Shown here piece after piece: positions 9,003 to 16,963 of a DNA stretch of 32,903 bases. The stretch is from NCBI GenBank assembly GCA_030065735.1, contig JASJDD010000026.1:1-32903 (forward strand), read 5' to 3'. The translations under genes were made by a program, and so were the position numbers. This DNA comes from Crocosphaera sp. GTDB taxonomy: Bacteria; Cyanobacteriota; Cyanobacteriia; Cyanobacteriales; Microcystaceae. The notes beneath the pieces are model-generated. The model ran no database searches. It was given only the letters and a program-made list of their open reading frames with translations, and was not told the DNA's origin. How positions within the stretch are numbered: the stretch's first letter is position 1; each line of letters starts with the position of its first letter.

Positions 9003-12000
9003 TTAATTATTGCCGATTAAAATAAAAGGTGACCAAAAGAAAGGATGACTTTTTTCTCCTGTTTCAATATGACTTAATTTAGCTTGTCTCATGGCCTCAT
9101 TTTTACTCATTCCTTGTTGAATATTTGTATAAAAATTAGTCATAATATTCGCACTGATATCATCTTCTGCATTCCATAAACTGGCCATAACTGTTTTTGC
9201 GCCGGCACGTTCCAAAACAAAAGCTAATCCTGATAATTCTCGTCCATTAGCGTTAGCTTCCTTAGCCGTTTGACAAGCACTTAAGGCTAAAATTTCTGTG
9301 TCTTTTAACCCTAGTAAAGCTGCATCTGCAATGTTGTATTGTTCGTTATTTGCAAATAAAATAGTATTGGCTTCCATCCCTAATTTTGGGCAACCTTCAG
9401 GGTCAAAACAGCCATGGGTTCCTAAATGTAAAATCCGAAAACGTGAGGCATTTTCTTTAAACGTTTTTAGGGTAGCATTGGTTCCTAAATAAGCTTCACT
9501 TCCTGGGAAATTTTCTGTCAGATGTTGCGCTTCTTTTTCGGTTCCTAATAAACTTTCATTGGTAGGTTTTGGGTTAGCTAAAGCTAAAGCGGTCATACTC
9601 TTTTCCCCCCTTTCTAAAGGACGGTTAGAAGAAATTTTACTGGTACTAATACGAGTTAAATAATGAATCGGATATTTTTCTAATAAAAATTCTCCTGTTT
9701 CTGGATCAGAAAGGGTTTCAAAGGGAATATAACGGAGTTTTCCTGTGGCAATGATGGCTAAATTTTTAGGAGAAATGGTTTTAATTTCAGATTCTATGGG
9801 ACGAATTAAAAGCTCATAAATCTGTTCACCAGTAACAAACACATCAGCATTTTTATAATCTGATAGTTGCTCACGATATTGAGTAATTAATTGATTAAAA
9901 TTTTCAATATCAATATCTTTTGTGATTACTTTTAATTCTTCAGAAGTGAGAATAAATAGGGCAATTTTATCCGATAAGATTACTGGTTGTATGATCGCTG
10001 TATTTGGCTCAATATTTTCTCTTAAAATAGCAATATCTGTGGGTTTAGTTTCAAACAATTCTGCTACTTCTGGATATTGATCGGCAATAGCTTCTGCTTG
10101 TAGATTTAATTCTGCTTGTAATTCATTAACTTGTTGTGCTTTTGCTGTAGAAAATTCATCTGCTAATTGTTGCCTAAGAAAGTTTAAATCTTTATTTTTT
10201 TGCTTCCAGTCATCAATCTCTTTTTGTATCTCAGGGTTAGCAACTTGGGCATTAATTAAACGGTTATAGTCTGCTAAATCAAACGTTGTGGTAAGGTTAG
10301 CCCATTCAAAGGCTTTTTCGGGTTGATTTTGTTCGATTAAAAGTTCAATAAGTGCAATAGCCCTATTTTCTTCTTGTTTTAAGAATGCTTTTCTATCTTC
10401 CCTTTTCAAACTTCGGCGCATTTCTAAAGTAATATTAACTGATTCTTCCCAATATTTAATAGCTTCAATAGGGCGATCTGTATCTCGGTAAACTGCACCA
10501 ATATTACTCACGGTTGTAGCTTCACCAGAGCGATCGCCCACTTCCTCAAAGATGGGTAAAGCTTGTTGATAGTAGTCTAATGCTTGGTTGGGTTGGCCTA
10601 TGTTGTCGTAAACTGCACCAATATTATTGAGAGTAGTAGCTTCACCAGAGCGATCGCCCACTTCCTCAAAGATGGGTAAAGCTTGTTGATAGTAGTCTAA
10701 TGCTTGGCTGGGTTGGCCTATGTTGTCGTAAACGAAACCAATATTACTCAAGGTTATAGCTTCACCAGAGCGATCGCCCACTTCCCTCGCGATGGGTAAA
10801 GCTTGTTGAAAGTAGTCTAATGCTTGGCTGGGTTGGCCTATACTGCCGTAAATTGCACCAATATTATTGAGAGTAGTAGCTTCACCAGAGCGATCGTCTA
10901 CTTCCCTCATGATGGGTAAAGCTTGTTGATAGTAGTCTAATGCTTGGCTGGGTTGGCCTATACTGCCGTAAATTGCACCAATATTATTGAGAGTAGCAGC
11001 TTCACCAGAGCGATCGCCCACTTCCCTCATGATGGGTAAAGCTTGTTGAAAGTAGTCTAATGCTTGTTGGGGTTGACCTATACTGCGGTAAACTGTACCA
11101 ATATTACTCAGGGTTCTAGCTTCACCAGAGCGATTGCCCACTTCCCTCGTGATGGGTAAAGCTTGTTGAAAGTAGTCTAATGCTTGTTGGGGTTGACCTA
11201 TACTGGCGTAAACTGCACCAATATTACTCAGGGTTCTAGCTTCACCAGAGCGATCGCCCACTTCCTCAAAGATGGGTAAAGCTTGTTGATAGTAGTCTAA
11301 TGCTTGGGCCGGTTTCCCTATGTTGTCGTAAACTGCACCAATATTATTGAGAGTAGTAGCTTCACCAGAGCGATTGCCCACTTCCCTCGTGATGGGTAAA
11401 GCTTGTTGATAGTAGTCTAATGCTTGGCTGGGTTTGCCTATGTTGTCGTAAACTAAACCAATATTATTGAGAGTAGTAGCTTCACCAGAGCGATCGCCCA
11501 CTTCCTCAAAGATGGGTAAAGCTTGTTGATAGTAGTCTAATGCTTGGTTGGGTTGGCCTATACTGCGGTAAACTTCACCAATATTATTGAGAGTATCACC
11601 TTCACCAGAGCGATCGCCCACTTCCTCAAAGATGGGTAAAGCTTGTTGATAGTAGTCTAATGCTTGGGCCGGTTTGCCTATGTTGTCGTAAACTGCACCA
11701 ATATTATTGAGAGTAGTAGCTTCACCTGAGCGATTGTCCACTTCCCTCATGATGGGTAAAGCTTGTTGATAGTAGTCTAATGCTTGGCTGGGTTTCCCTA
11801 TGTTGTCGTAAACTAAACCAGTATTATTGAGAGTAGTAGCTTCACCTGAGCGATCGCCTACTTCCCTGGTGATGGGTAAGGCCTGCTGAAAGTAGTCTAA
11901 TGCTTGTTGGGGTTGACCTATACTGCGGTAAACTGCACCAAGATTATTGAGAATGGTCGCTTCCCCAAAACGATTTTTAATTTCTCGAAAGATAACTAAT

Positions 12001-12311
12001 GCTTGCTCATATTCTTTTAAAGCTTGCTGACGTTGCCCAATATTATCGTAGTTAAATCCCAAACCTAACAAAGAAAACGCTTCTAACTCCCTATCTTGCT
12101 GCTGTCGCGCAATGGTCAATAATTGTTTAAGGGTTTCTATGGACTCCAAGGGTTTTCCTTGTCTTGCTTGTTGTTGCGCTTGTTGTCGCAGTTGTTCTAT
12201 TTGCTCTGATACATTTTCAGTTTGTGCTGTTGAAGGTTGAAGCGTCAATATAGGGGTAATGGGAGTTAGACAAATACCCAAAGTTATGAGACTACTTAGT
12301 ATTGCTTTCAT
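9003..12311 (-). CDS. Exported TPR-CHAT protein (caspase-like peptidase domain)
   Basis: An 1102-aa protein. Residues 1-30 are a signal peptide ending near PSTAQ, so it should act in the periplasm or outside. Residues about 36-610 are tetratricopeptide repeats: about 12 nearly identical 40-residue units with QALDYYQQALPI and GDRSGEATTLNNIGAVYDNI, flanked by two or three diverged units. A coiled linker follows (about 640-730), then the CHAT domain (about 800-1100) with its dyad intact: His966 in LHLGTHG and Cys1013 in ALSACQTA. CHAT domains are clan CD cysteine peptidases related to caspases and separase; the substrate here is unknown. The DNA of the repeats has an exact 120-bp period (about 10500-11940) with HIP1 octamers in 8 units. 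It differs from the cytoplasmic TPR-CHAT of type III-E CRISPR, and no cas genes are nearby. Confidence 0.92.
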   Translation of the reverse strand: MKAILSSLITLGICLTPITPILTLQPSTAQTENVSEQIEQLRQQAQQQARQGKPLESIETLKQLLTIARQQQDRELEAFSLLGLGFNYDNIGQRQQALKEYEQALVIFREIKNRFGEATILNNLGAVYRSIGQPQQALDYFQQALPITREVGDRSGEATTLNNTGLVYDNIGKPSQALDYYQQALPIMREVDNRSGEATTLNNIGAVYDNIGKPAQALDYYQQALPIFEEVGDRSGEGDTLNNIGEVYRSIGQPNQALDYYQQALPIFEEVGDRSGEATTLNNIGLVYDNIGKPSQALDYYQQALPITREVGNRSGEATTLNNIGAVYDNIGKPAQALDYYQQALPIFEEVGDRSGEARTLSNIGAVYASIGQPQQALDYFQQALPITREVGNRSGEARTLSNIGTVYRSIGQPQQALDYFQQALPIMREVGDRSGEAATLNNIGAIYGSIGQPSQALDYYQQALPIMREVDDRSGEATTLNNIGAIYGSIGQPSQALDYFQQALPIAREVGDRSGEAITLSNIGFVYDNIGQPSQALDYYQQALPIFEEVGDRSGEATTLNNIGAVYDNIGQPNQALDYYQQALPIFEEVGDRSGEATTVSNIGAVYRDTDRPIEAIKYWEESVNITLEMRRSLKREDRKAFLKQEENRAIALIELLIEQNQPEKAFEWANLTTTFDLADYNRLINAQVANPEIQKEIDDWKQKNKDLNFLRQQLADEFSTAKAQQVNELQAELNLQAEAIADQYPEVAELFETKPTDIAILRENIEPNTAIIQPVILSDKIALFILTSEELKVITKDIDIENFNQLITQYREQLSDYKNADVFVTGEQIYELLIRPIESEIKTISPKNLAIIATGKLRYIPFETLSDPETGEFLLEKYPIHYLTRISTSKISSNRPLERGEKSMTALALANPKPTNESLLGTEKEAQHLTENFPGSEAYLGTNATLKTFKENASRFRILHLGTHGCFDPEGCPKLGMEANTILFANNEQYNIADAALLGLKDTEILALSACQTAKEANANGRELSGLAFVLERAGAKTVMASLWNAEDDISANIMTNFYTNIQQGMSKNEAMRQAKLSHIETGEKSHPFFWSPFILIGNN
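10500..11940 (-). repeat. Tandem 120-bp repeats encoding TPR units, about 12 copies
   Basis: The 120-bp period is exact and has no indels across about 1.44 kb. Each unit contains the segment encoding QALDYxQQALPI at the same phase (10561, 10681, then every 120 bases to 11881). Variation is concentrated in two short windows: TREV, MREV or FEEV after LPI, and SIGQP, NIGKP or NIGQP. GCGATCGC occurs at the same place in 8 units; others have point variants such as GCGATTGC. Confidence 0.95.
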
Positions 12312-12315
12312 CGCT

Positions 12316-12357
12316 TTATCAGTTGTCAGTTGTCAGTTATCAGTCATCAGTTATCAG
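12316..12357 (+). repeat. TTATCAG-type heptanucleotide array (6 units)
   Basis: Six consecutive heptamers: TTATCAG, TTGTCAG, TTGTCAG, TTATCAG, TCATCAG, TTATCAG. They lie immediately upstream of the TPR-CHAT start. A related CTGCTTACTGCTCACTG tail follows at about 12366-12383. The class matches STRR repeats described in cyanobacteria. Confidence 0.85.
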
Positions 12358-12397
12358 TTAAATTAACTGCTTACTGCTCACTGAAGAAATTGTACTA

Positions 12398-12419
12398 GAA
12401 GCCAACAATTGTTGACTTC
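12398..12419. promoter_or_regulatory. 22-bp near-perfect palindrome between spondin and TPR-CHAT genes
   Basis: GAAG, one mismatch, CAACAATTGTTG, one mismatch, CTTC. There is no T-run on the minus-strand side, so it looks more like an operator than a terminator. It sits 87 bases upstream of the TPR-CHAT start. Binding factor unknown. Confidence 0.4.
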
Positions 12420-12426
12420 CAGCATA

Positions 12427-12536
12427 TATATTTGTAGAGAAATTAGTATATTTGTAGGGAAATTAGTTAAGGTGATTAGGACAATGTAAACCAGTACCAA
12501 AGAATAATCCAACGATCGCTATTCAACCAAGAGAAA
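12427..12536 (-). pseudogene. Decayed duplicate of the PEP-CTERM tail, with 20-bp tandem repeat
   Basis: On the minus strand, directly after the spondin gene's stop, 12463-12536 repeats the last 74 bases of that gene with substitutions. Aligned in the same frame it reads GLFFGTGLHCPNHLN-stop against the functional GLFFGAGLRRRNHHIN-stop, with a TGA at the position of the Leu upstream of it. The Arg cluster is lost. Beyond it, two 20-bp copies beginning TATATTTGTAG (12427-12446, 12447-12466) continue the tandem pattern, and all three copies share GAAATTAGT. This is a partial tandem duplication of the sorting tail that is now non-coding. Confidence 0.8.
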
Positions 12537-13481
12537 TTAGTTAATGTGATGATTACGACGACGTAAACCAGCACCAAAGAATAATCCGGCGATCGCCATT
12601 AAACCGACAGTGGTGGATGATTCAGGAACGGACTGAGGTTCTTGTCCCACTGGAGGTTCTTCAACCACAGTAATGGTGATGTTAGCAATACCATCGGGAT
12701 AGAGATCCTCGTTGTTGAAATTGAGATTAGCAAAATCCGTATCAAAATCCGCTGGTCTATTGAGGAAATTACTATAAGGAGCGCTAACATTAGCGTTAAC
12801 TCCACCTTCATCAACCCCTTGGCCCGCTGCAGTTTGTCCCCCAGGAATTCCGAATAACCCATTACCAGCAGATGTGTCAAAATCATTGACTTCTGTTCCT
12901 GCGTCGTTAACGGTTCCAGCGAGTCCAACATTGAAGGAAATTGAGGTTTCGTCTCCTGTAAATAAGGGGAGTAAATCCCACTGAACGGGATTACCATTAG
13001 CAACATAATAATCACTGGAGGGGAGAACCATCGATAGATAGGAGAACCATCGATTAGAATCATCAGCGACCACTTCAAACATACTCATAGCAGAGTTTCC
13101 TGGAGTGATAGGACCGCTACCAATAGAACCATCAACACGAGTTCCGACTTGAGCAGATGGGAAAACACCACTGACAGGAGTTCCTGAACTGTTATCGATA
13201 TAGGTTAAATTATCCCTAAAGTCTTGGGATACGATGTCAGCAAGACCGTCTTCGGCAATTTGCTCTAACCCTCGCTCAGAAGGGAGTCCTCCGTTGTAAC
13301 TATCAAAGCTACCGTCATGAAATCCGACCCAAACAGGAGTCAGTGTAACACCACCATCGGGGCCGATGTTTTCTACTTCTACTCGTAGGGTCAGTGCTTG
13401 AGCAGACGCTCCGGTAGTGACAACAGAAGCAAAGCTTAAAACCGTTAACAATGTTTTGCTATTTTTGAAGACATTAATCAT
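12537..13481 (-). CDS. Spondin-domain protein with PEP-CTERM sorting signal
   Basis: About 314 aa. I chose ATG 13481; a GTG at 13493 would add four residues. A signal peptide spans about residues 1-28 with cleavage after GASA. The domain that follows (LRVEVENIGPDGGVTLTPVW, then VGFHDGSFDSYNGG and LEQIAEDG) matches the N-terminal spondin domain in bacterial secreted proteins, including the TPVW and H-D-G features. The C-terminus VPESSTTVGLMAIAGLFFGA plus LRRRN is a PEP-CTERM signal: PE(S), a hydrophobic helix and an Arg cluster. In other bacteria this directs processing by an exosortase and surface or exopolymer association. No exosortase is in the window. A partial duplicate of the tail follows the stop. 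Confidence 0.9.
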   Translation of the reverse strand: MINVFKNSKTLLTVLSFASVVTTGASAQALTLRVEVENIGPDGGVTLTPVWVGFHDGSFDSYNGGLPSERGLEQIAEDGLADIVSQDFRDNLTYIDNSSGTPVSGVFPSAQVGTRVDGSIGSGPITPGNSAMSMFEVVADDSNRWFSYLSMVLPSSDYYVANGNPVQWDLLPLFTGDETSISFNVGLAGTVNDAGTEVNDFDTSAGNGLFGIPGGQTAAGQGVDEGGVNANVSAPYSNFLNRPADFDTDFANLNFNNEDLYPDGIANITITVVEEPPVGQEPQSVPESSTTVGLMAIAGLFFGAGLRRRNHHIN

Positions 13482-13544
13482 GGCAGAATTCACAATTGAG
13501 TCGATGATCTTCTCATCAAGTTAGAGGGACTCTCTGAGAATTCC

Positions 13545-13571
13545 CTGAGAAACTTGACAAGTTTTTCTCAG
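13545..13571 (-). promoter_or_regulatory. Stem-loop upstream of the spondin gene
   Basis: CTGAGAAACTT (13545-13555) can pair with AAGTTTTTCTCAG (13559-13571) with a two-base bulge. It lies 64-90 bases upstream of ATG 13481, so it would be in the 5' leader or act as an operator. Function inferred only from symmetry. Confidence 0.4.
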
Positions 13572-13628
13572 CAAAATTTTATTAATTTTTAACAGAATGT
13601 TTACAGAAGTCCTCACCTATAAATTACA

Positions 13629-13750
13629 CTTCTGTGCAGTTGCGCCGCAGCGTAGCGAGGAACTTCTGTGCGATAGCGCATGGTAGTAGTGAGGAACTTC
13701 TGTGCGATAGCGCCGGAACGCAGTGAGGAACTTCTGACTTCTGACTCCTG
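13629..13750 (+). repeat. Dispersed heptanucleotide repeat cluster, copy 2 (three modules)
   Basis: Three successive modules, each CTTCTGTGC plus a GCGATAGCGC-type core plus a TAGTGAGGAA or AGTGAGGAA end, then plain TTCTGAC heptamers. The block 13663-13702 is identical over 40 bases to 22898-22937, and 13698-13737 is nearly identical (inverted) to 3041-3100. It abuts the proS stop codon. The rest of the 13494-13753 gap holds the spondin leader and no ORF. Confidence 0.85.
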
Positions 13751-13753
13751 ACT

Positions 13754-15562
13754 TCATTCAACTCTTTCTTCTTCTACCCGATTTTTTAAGATTTCTACGA
13801 GATTGGTTACCTCAATTTCTTGTGATTCTTTGCTTTTTCTAGTGACTACTTCAACTTTACCTGCTTTTAATGATCTTCCTGTCACCACGCGATAAGGAAT
13901 GCCAATTAAATCAGCATCTTTGAACTTAACCCCTGCTCGTTCATCGCGATCATCTAGCAAGGTTTCTACTCCCATTTGGTTCAATTCGTTGTAGAGATTT
14001 TCGGCAACGTTTATTTGATTTTGATCGTTAATATTTGGCACAATAATAATCACATGATAAGGGGCGATCGCTACGGGCCAAATAATGCCATCTTGATCAT
14101 AAGATTGTTCTACTGCGGCCTGCGCTAAACGGGAGACACCCACCCCATAACATCCCATAACAATCGGTTTTTCTTCTCCATTTTCATCGGTAAAAGTAGC
14201 TCCCATTGCCTGAGAATATTTAGTGCCTAATTGGAAGATATGGCCGACTTCAATTCCTCTTGCACTGGCTAAGGTTTGACTGGGATCATGAACAGCGCGA
14301 TCGCCGATCATTGCTGTTCTAATATCACACACTAAGGCAGGTAATTTAAAGTCTTTGTCCCAATTTCCTGCTACTATATGATAATTCGTTTCATCGGCTC
14401 CTGTAACAAAGTTTTTTAAGTCAACGGCGGTTTGATCAACGATTCTTAAAAACTTCCCTTCTATATATTCTCCAGATGCAATATAATTATCTTCTAAATT
14501 AGGGGAAATATAACCCACAGGTAAGGGTTGATTTGTCCATTTTTTCTGGGCATTTTCATCAGGAACGTTTAACGCTAAGAGGGTAATTGCTTGATACTGT
14601 GGCGCAAGTTTAACTAACTCATTATTTAATTTAACTTCATTAACTTCTTGATCCCCTCGAATACTAACTAAAACTAAGACAGTTTTTCCATTATCATAAA
14701 CCGCTTCATAAAGAACATTTTTGACAATATTGGTAGGGTCGCATTGCAAAAACTGACACAATTTTTCAATGGTATTACAATCAGGGGTTTCTTTTTTTTC
14801 GTAAGTAGTAAAGGGGGATTTTTTGACTTCAGCAGGGAGAGAAACTGCCTTTTCTACGTTAGCTGCATAGTTACCATCTTCTGTATATAAAACCTCATCT
14901 TCTCCTGCTTCTGCCAAGATCATAAATTCTTGGGACGCTGACCCTCCAATGGCTCCAGAATCAGCTTCTACAGCGCGAAAAGCTAACCCACAACGGCTAA
15001 TAATATTACGATAAGCTTGATCCATTGCGTCGTAACTTTTTTGCAAACTAGCTTCATTTTCGTTGAAAGAATAAGCATCTTTCATAATAAATTCTCGTCC
15101 CCGCATTAAGCCAAAGCGCGGGCGAATTTCATCCCTAAATTTTGTTTGAATCTGATACAAATTAACCGGTAATTGTCGATAGGAACGGATCATATCTTTG
15201 GCCACGGTTGTAATTACTTCTTCGTGGGTTGGCCCTAACCCTAATTCCCTTTCCTGTCTATCAATTAAGGAAAACATGATTCCTTCTGCTTTGGTATACG
15301 TTTCCCATCGTCCCGACTCTTTCCACAACTCCGAGGGTTGCAACTGGGGTAAAAGACATTCTTGGGCCCCTGCTGCGTTCATTTCTTCTCGTACTATTTG
15401 TGAAACCTTTTGTAATACGCGCCACATCAGAGGTAAATAAGCATAGATACCGCTACCAATCCGACGAATATAACCCGCTCTCAACAACAGTTTATGACTA
15501 GGAATTTCTGCTTCGGCCGGATCTTCCCGTAGGGTGACAAAAAGCATCTGAGATAGTCGCAT
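13754..15562 (-). CDS. proS: Prolyl-tRNA synthetase
   Basis: A 602-aa class II aminoacyl-tRNA synthetase that charges tRNA-Pro in the cytoplasm. GPTHEE (110-115) is the substrate loop; motif 2 is [17 protein letters not shown] (142-158) followed by MKDAYSF; motif 3 is [17 protein letters not shown] in the C-terminal third of the catalytic domain. The stretch between motifs 2 and 3 (about 230-400) is the bacterial-type insertion domain that hydrolyses Ala-tRNA-Pro. The anticodon-binding domain occupies about 500-590 ([20 protein letters not shown]). GAGGAAA just upstream of the ATG is a good ribosome site. It is monocistronic by appearance. Its stop codon abuts a repeat cluster. Confidence 0.97.
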   Translation of the reverse strand: MRLSQMLFVTLREDPAEAEIPSHKLLLRAGYIRRIGSGIYAYLPLMWRVLQKVSQIVREEMNAAGAQECLLPQLQPSELWKESGRWETYTKAEGIMFSLIDRQERELGLGPTHEEVITTVAKDMIRSYRQLPVNLYQIQTKFRDEIRPRFGLMRGREFIMKDAYSFNENEASLQKSYDAMDQAYRNIISRCGLAFRAVEADSGAIGGSASQEFMILAEAGEDEVLYTEDGNYAANVEKAVSLPAEVKKSPFTTYEKKETPDCNTIEKLCQFLQCDPTNIVKNVLYEAVYDNGKTVLVLVSIRGDQEVNEVKLNNELVKLAPQYQAITLLALNVPDENAQKKWTNQPLPVGYISPNLEDNYIASGEYIEGKFLRIVDQTAVDLKNFVTGADETNYHIVAGNWDKDFKLPALVCDIRTAMIGDRAVHDPSQTLASARGIEVGHIFQLGTKYSQAMGATFTDENGEEKPIVMGCYGVGVSRLAQAAVEQSYDQDGIIWPVAIAPYHVIIIVPNINDQNQINVAENLYNELNQMGVETLLDDRDERAGVKFKDADLIGIPYRVVTGRSLKAGKVEVVTRKSKESQEIEVTNLVEILKNRVEEERVE

Positions 15563-15673
15563 TCAGGGTTTCCTCGCAATTACCAAGTAGTTATTATCGC
15601 ATTTTTTGCGAGTTTCTACCAAGTTGTTAAGAATTATCTCTTTATGGTTGATCATTATTCAGTAAAAATCCCT

Positions 15674-15736
15674 ATCTTTATATAAAGATTTTATAAAGTT
15701 AATTCTTTTTTTTATAAAGATTTTATAAAGTTAATT
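15674..15736 (+). promoter_or_regulatory. Phased direct-repeat operator upstream of comFB
   Basis: TATAAAG occurs at 15681, 15692, 15713 and 15724, i.e. offsets of 0, 11, 32 and 43 bases, all on one helical face. They form two exact 24-bp copies (15681-15704 and 15713-15736) spaced by 8 bases. The first overlaps a perfect 16-bp palindrome ATCTTTATATAAAGAT (15674-15689). The layout resembles binding sites of OmpR/PhoB-type regulators, which use 11-bp-spaced direct repeats. It ends 15 bases before the -35 box at 15752. Confidence 0.6.
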
Positions 15737-15751
15737 ATTCTGAAAAAAATA

Positions 15752-15781
15752 TTCGACAAGTTCAATAAATATGCGTATAAT
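15752..15781 (+). promoter_or_regulatory. Probable sigma-70 type promoter of comFB
   Basis: TTCGAC (15752-15757), 18-base spacer, TATAAT (15776-15781). Transcription would start near 15788, giving a leader of about 140 nt. The leader can form a hairpin between GAACGA (15788-15793) and TCGTTC (about 15825-15830). The rest of the 15563-15929 gap is AT-rich with no further ORF; the proS promoter must lie at its left end. Confidence 0.6.
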
Positions 15782-15929
15782 TATGGAGAACGAAAAATAA
15801 AAAAAATCTAGCATCCGTATTTTCTCGTTCCTTGGGAGGATCCTAAATTGATTGTCAGTTTAATTTCCTTTTTAGAGAAATGACTGGTAAATTAGTGTTT
15901 TTTATCGCTTTTATTTTGAGGATTAACTC

Positions 15930-16493
15930 ATGAACTATTCTGTAGACAGTGGGGCAACAATTCATGTTAATATCATGGAATTATTAGTCCGAGAAGAAAT
16001 TGAGCAACAACTCAAATTTTATCCTAAAAAACTTAGAGATTATATCAATAAAGTTGAAGTTGCTACCTATGCTCTCAATCGTTTACCTTCCCTTTATGCC
16101 TCTACTTTTACAGGCAAAGAGTATCAAAAGCGGACAGGGCAGCAAAAATATCAATCACAAATTACCTTAGCGGTTCGTCAAGCTTTAGCTGCTGTTCAAA
16201 GAGATCCATTAAGGCAATCATTACCCCTCTTTTCGGAAAGTGATGCTCAGTATGAATTAGCAAAAATTTCTTTAAACAAACTAGAAAAACTATTTAAAAA
16301 GCAGGGAATTCTTGCTAATAATCAGAAACTTTCTTGGAACAATTTAATTAGGATAGTGTATCCTTTAATCACCAAAGTAAAATCCAAAAAAATGCCAAGA
16401 CATGAAAGAGAATTTGCAGCACTCACCTATGTTTCTGATCACCTAGCGACTGAAATTTCTCAGGGACCTAGATCATCTCAATTTAAAGGATAA
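15930..16493 (+). CDS. comFB: ComFB-family late competence/cyclic-di-nucleotide receptor-like protein
   Basis: A 187-aa cytoplasmic protein. The ComFB domain covers about residues 10-110: NIMELLVREEIEQQL (14-28), VEVATYALNRLPSLYAS (42-58) and the following TGKEYQ. ComFB is named from the Bacillus comF operon, and cyanobacterial members have been reported as cyclic di-nucleotide receptors influencing natural competence. The C-terminal 70 residues are a less conserved helical extension (LSLNKLEKLFKKQG type). GAGGATTAACTC gives a good Shine-Dalgarno spacing to ATG 15930. Upstream is a strong promoter with four phased boxes, so expression is likely regulated; downstream is a long stem-loop. Ligand binding is inferred from the family. 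Confidence 0.85.
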   Translation: MNYSVDSGATIHVNIMELLVREEIEQQLKFYPKKLRDYINKVEVATYALNRLPSLYASTFTGKEYQKRTGQQKYQSQITLAVRQALAAVQRDPLRQSLPLFSESDAQYELAKISLNKLEKLFKKQGILANNQKLSWNNLIRIVYPLITKVKSKKMPRHEREFAALTYVSDHLATEISQGPRSSQFKG

Positions 16494-16521
16494 AAGGTAA
16501 TTAAAAATTTAACCTGATTGA

Positions 16522-16576
16522 AACTGGTAAGGGGGAGAAAAATGAATTTTCAAAGTATATCTTCTCCTTACCAGTT
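16522..16576 (+). terminator. Long stem-loop after comFB
   Basis: AACTGGTAAGG...AGAA (16522-16539) pairs with TTCTCCTTACCAGTT (16562-16576), about 15 bp with a GGG bulge. No U-run follows, so it may terminate weakly, be a processing or stability element, or act as a rho-independent site only in part. Confidence 0.5.
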
Positions 16577-16685
16577 AAGGAGCAAATTGATAATTCTCAA
16601 GATTTTCTTAAGTTAATTTTGTTTAAAAAACTGTTAAGATGAGAACCATAACTCATTGTAGAAATGAAGAGAATTAAATAATCCA

Positions 16686-16961
16686 GTGTTAGTTTTAATT
16701 TTGCGCCTCATAGATAGGATACAACCTTTGATTATTCCCCTCTGTTTAATAACAGCTTGGGTGTTTATGTTAATGTTAGCAAGTAGTGTTATAGGGATGC
16801 TCATTGATGTTATAAAAAGAGCCAAAAAAATGCACAAAATTCCTTGTAGTCACTGCCAATATTTTACCAATGATTATCGTTTAAAATGTCCTGTTAATCC
16901 GTTTCAAGCTAATACAGAAGCAGCCATTAATTGTAAAGATTATCAGATGGAAGAAAATTAA
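16686..16961 (+). CDS. Small membrane protein with Cys-rich C-terminal domain
   Basis: A 91-aa hypothetical starting at GTG 16686. Residues about 14-42 form one long or two short hydrophobic segments. The C-terminal half carries CSHCQYF (54-60), then LKCPVNP and INCKDYQ, i.e. C-x2-C-x11-C-x14-C spacing that could bind a metal or an Fe-S centre. It ends 2 bases before tyrA, so translation is probably coupled. I recognise it only as a protein type found in cyanobacteria; function unknown. The start codon choice is uncertain because no good ribosome site is visible. Confidence 0.75.
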   Translation: MLVLILRLIDRIQPLIIPLCLITAWVFMLMLASSVIGMLIDVIKRAKKMHKIPCSHCQYFTNDYRLKCPVNPFQANTEAAINCKDYQMEEN

Positions 16962-16963
16962 AC

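Noticed and set aside
10500-11940. CRISPR-like array suggested by regular spacing
   Set aside because: The 120-bp period is coding TPR repeat with no unique spacers between conserved short repeats.
9003-12311. Link of the TPR-CHAT protein to a type III-E CRISPR (Craspase) system
   Set aside because: There is no cas gene or CRISPR array in the window, and the protein has a signal peptide, so it is exported.
12599-13078. A 159-aa minus-strand reading inside the spondin gene
   Set aside because: It is a shadow of the spondin/PEP-CTERM frame, which has a signal peptide and sorting tail; the shadow has neither motif nor start signal.
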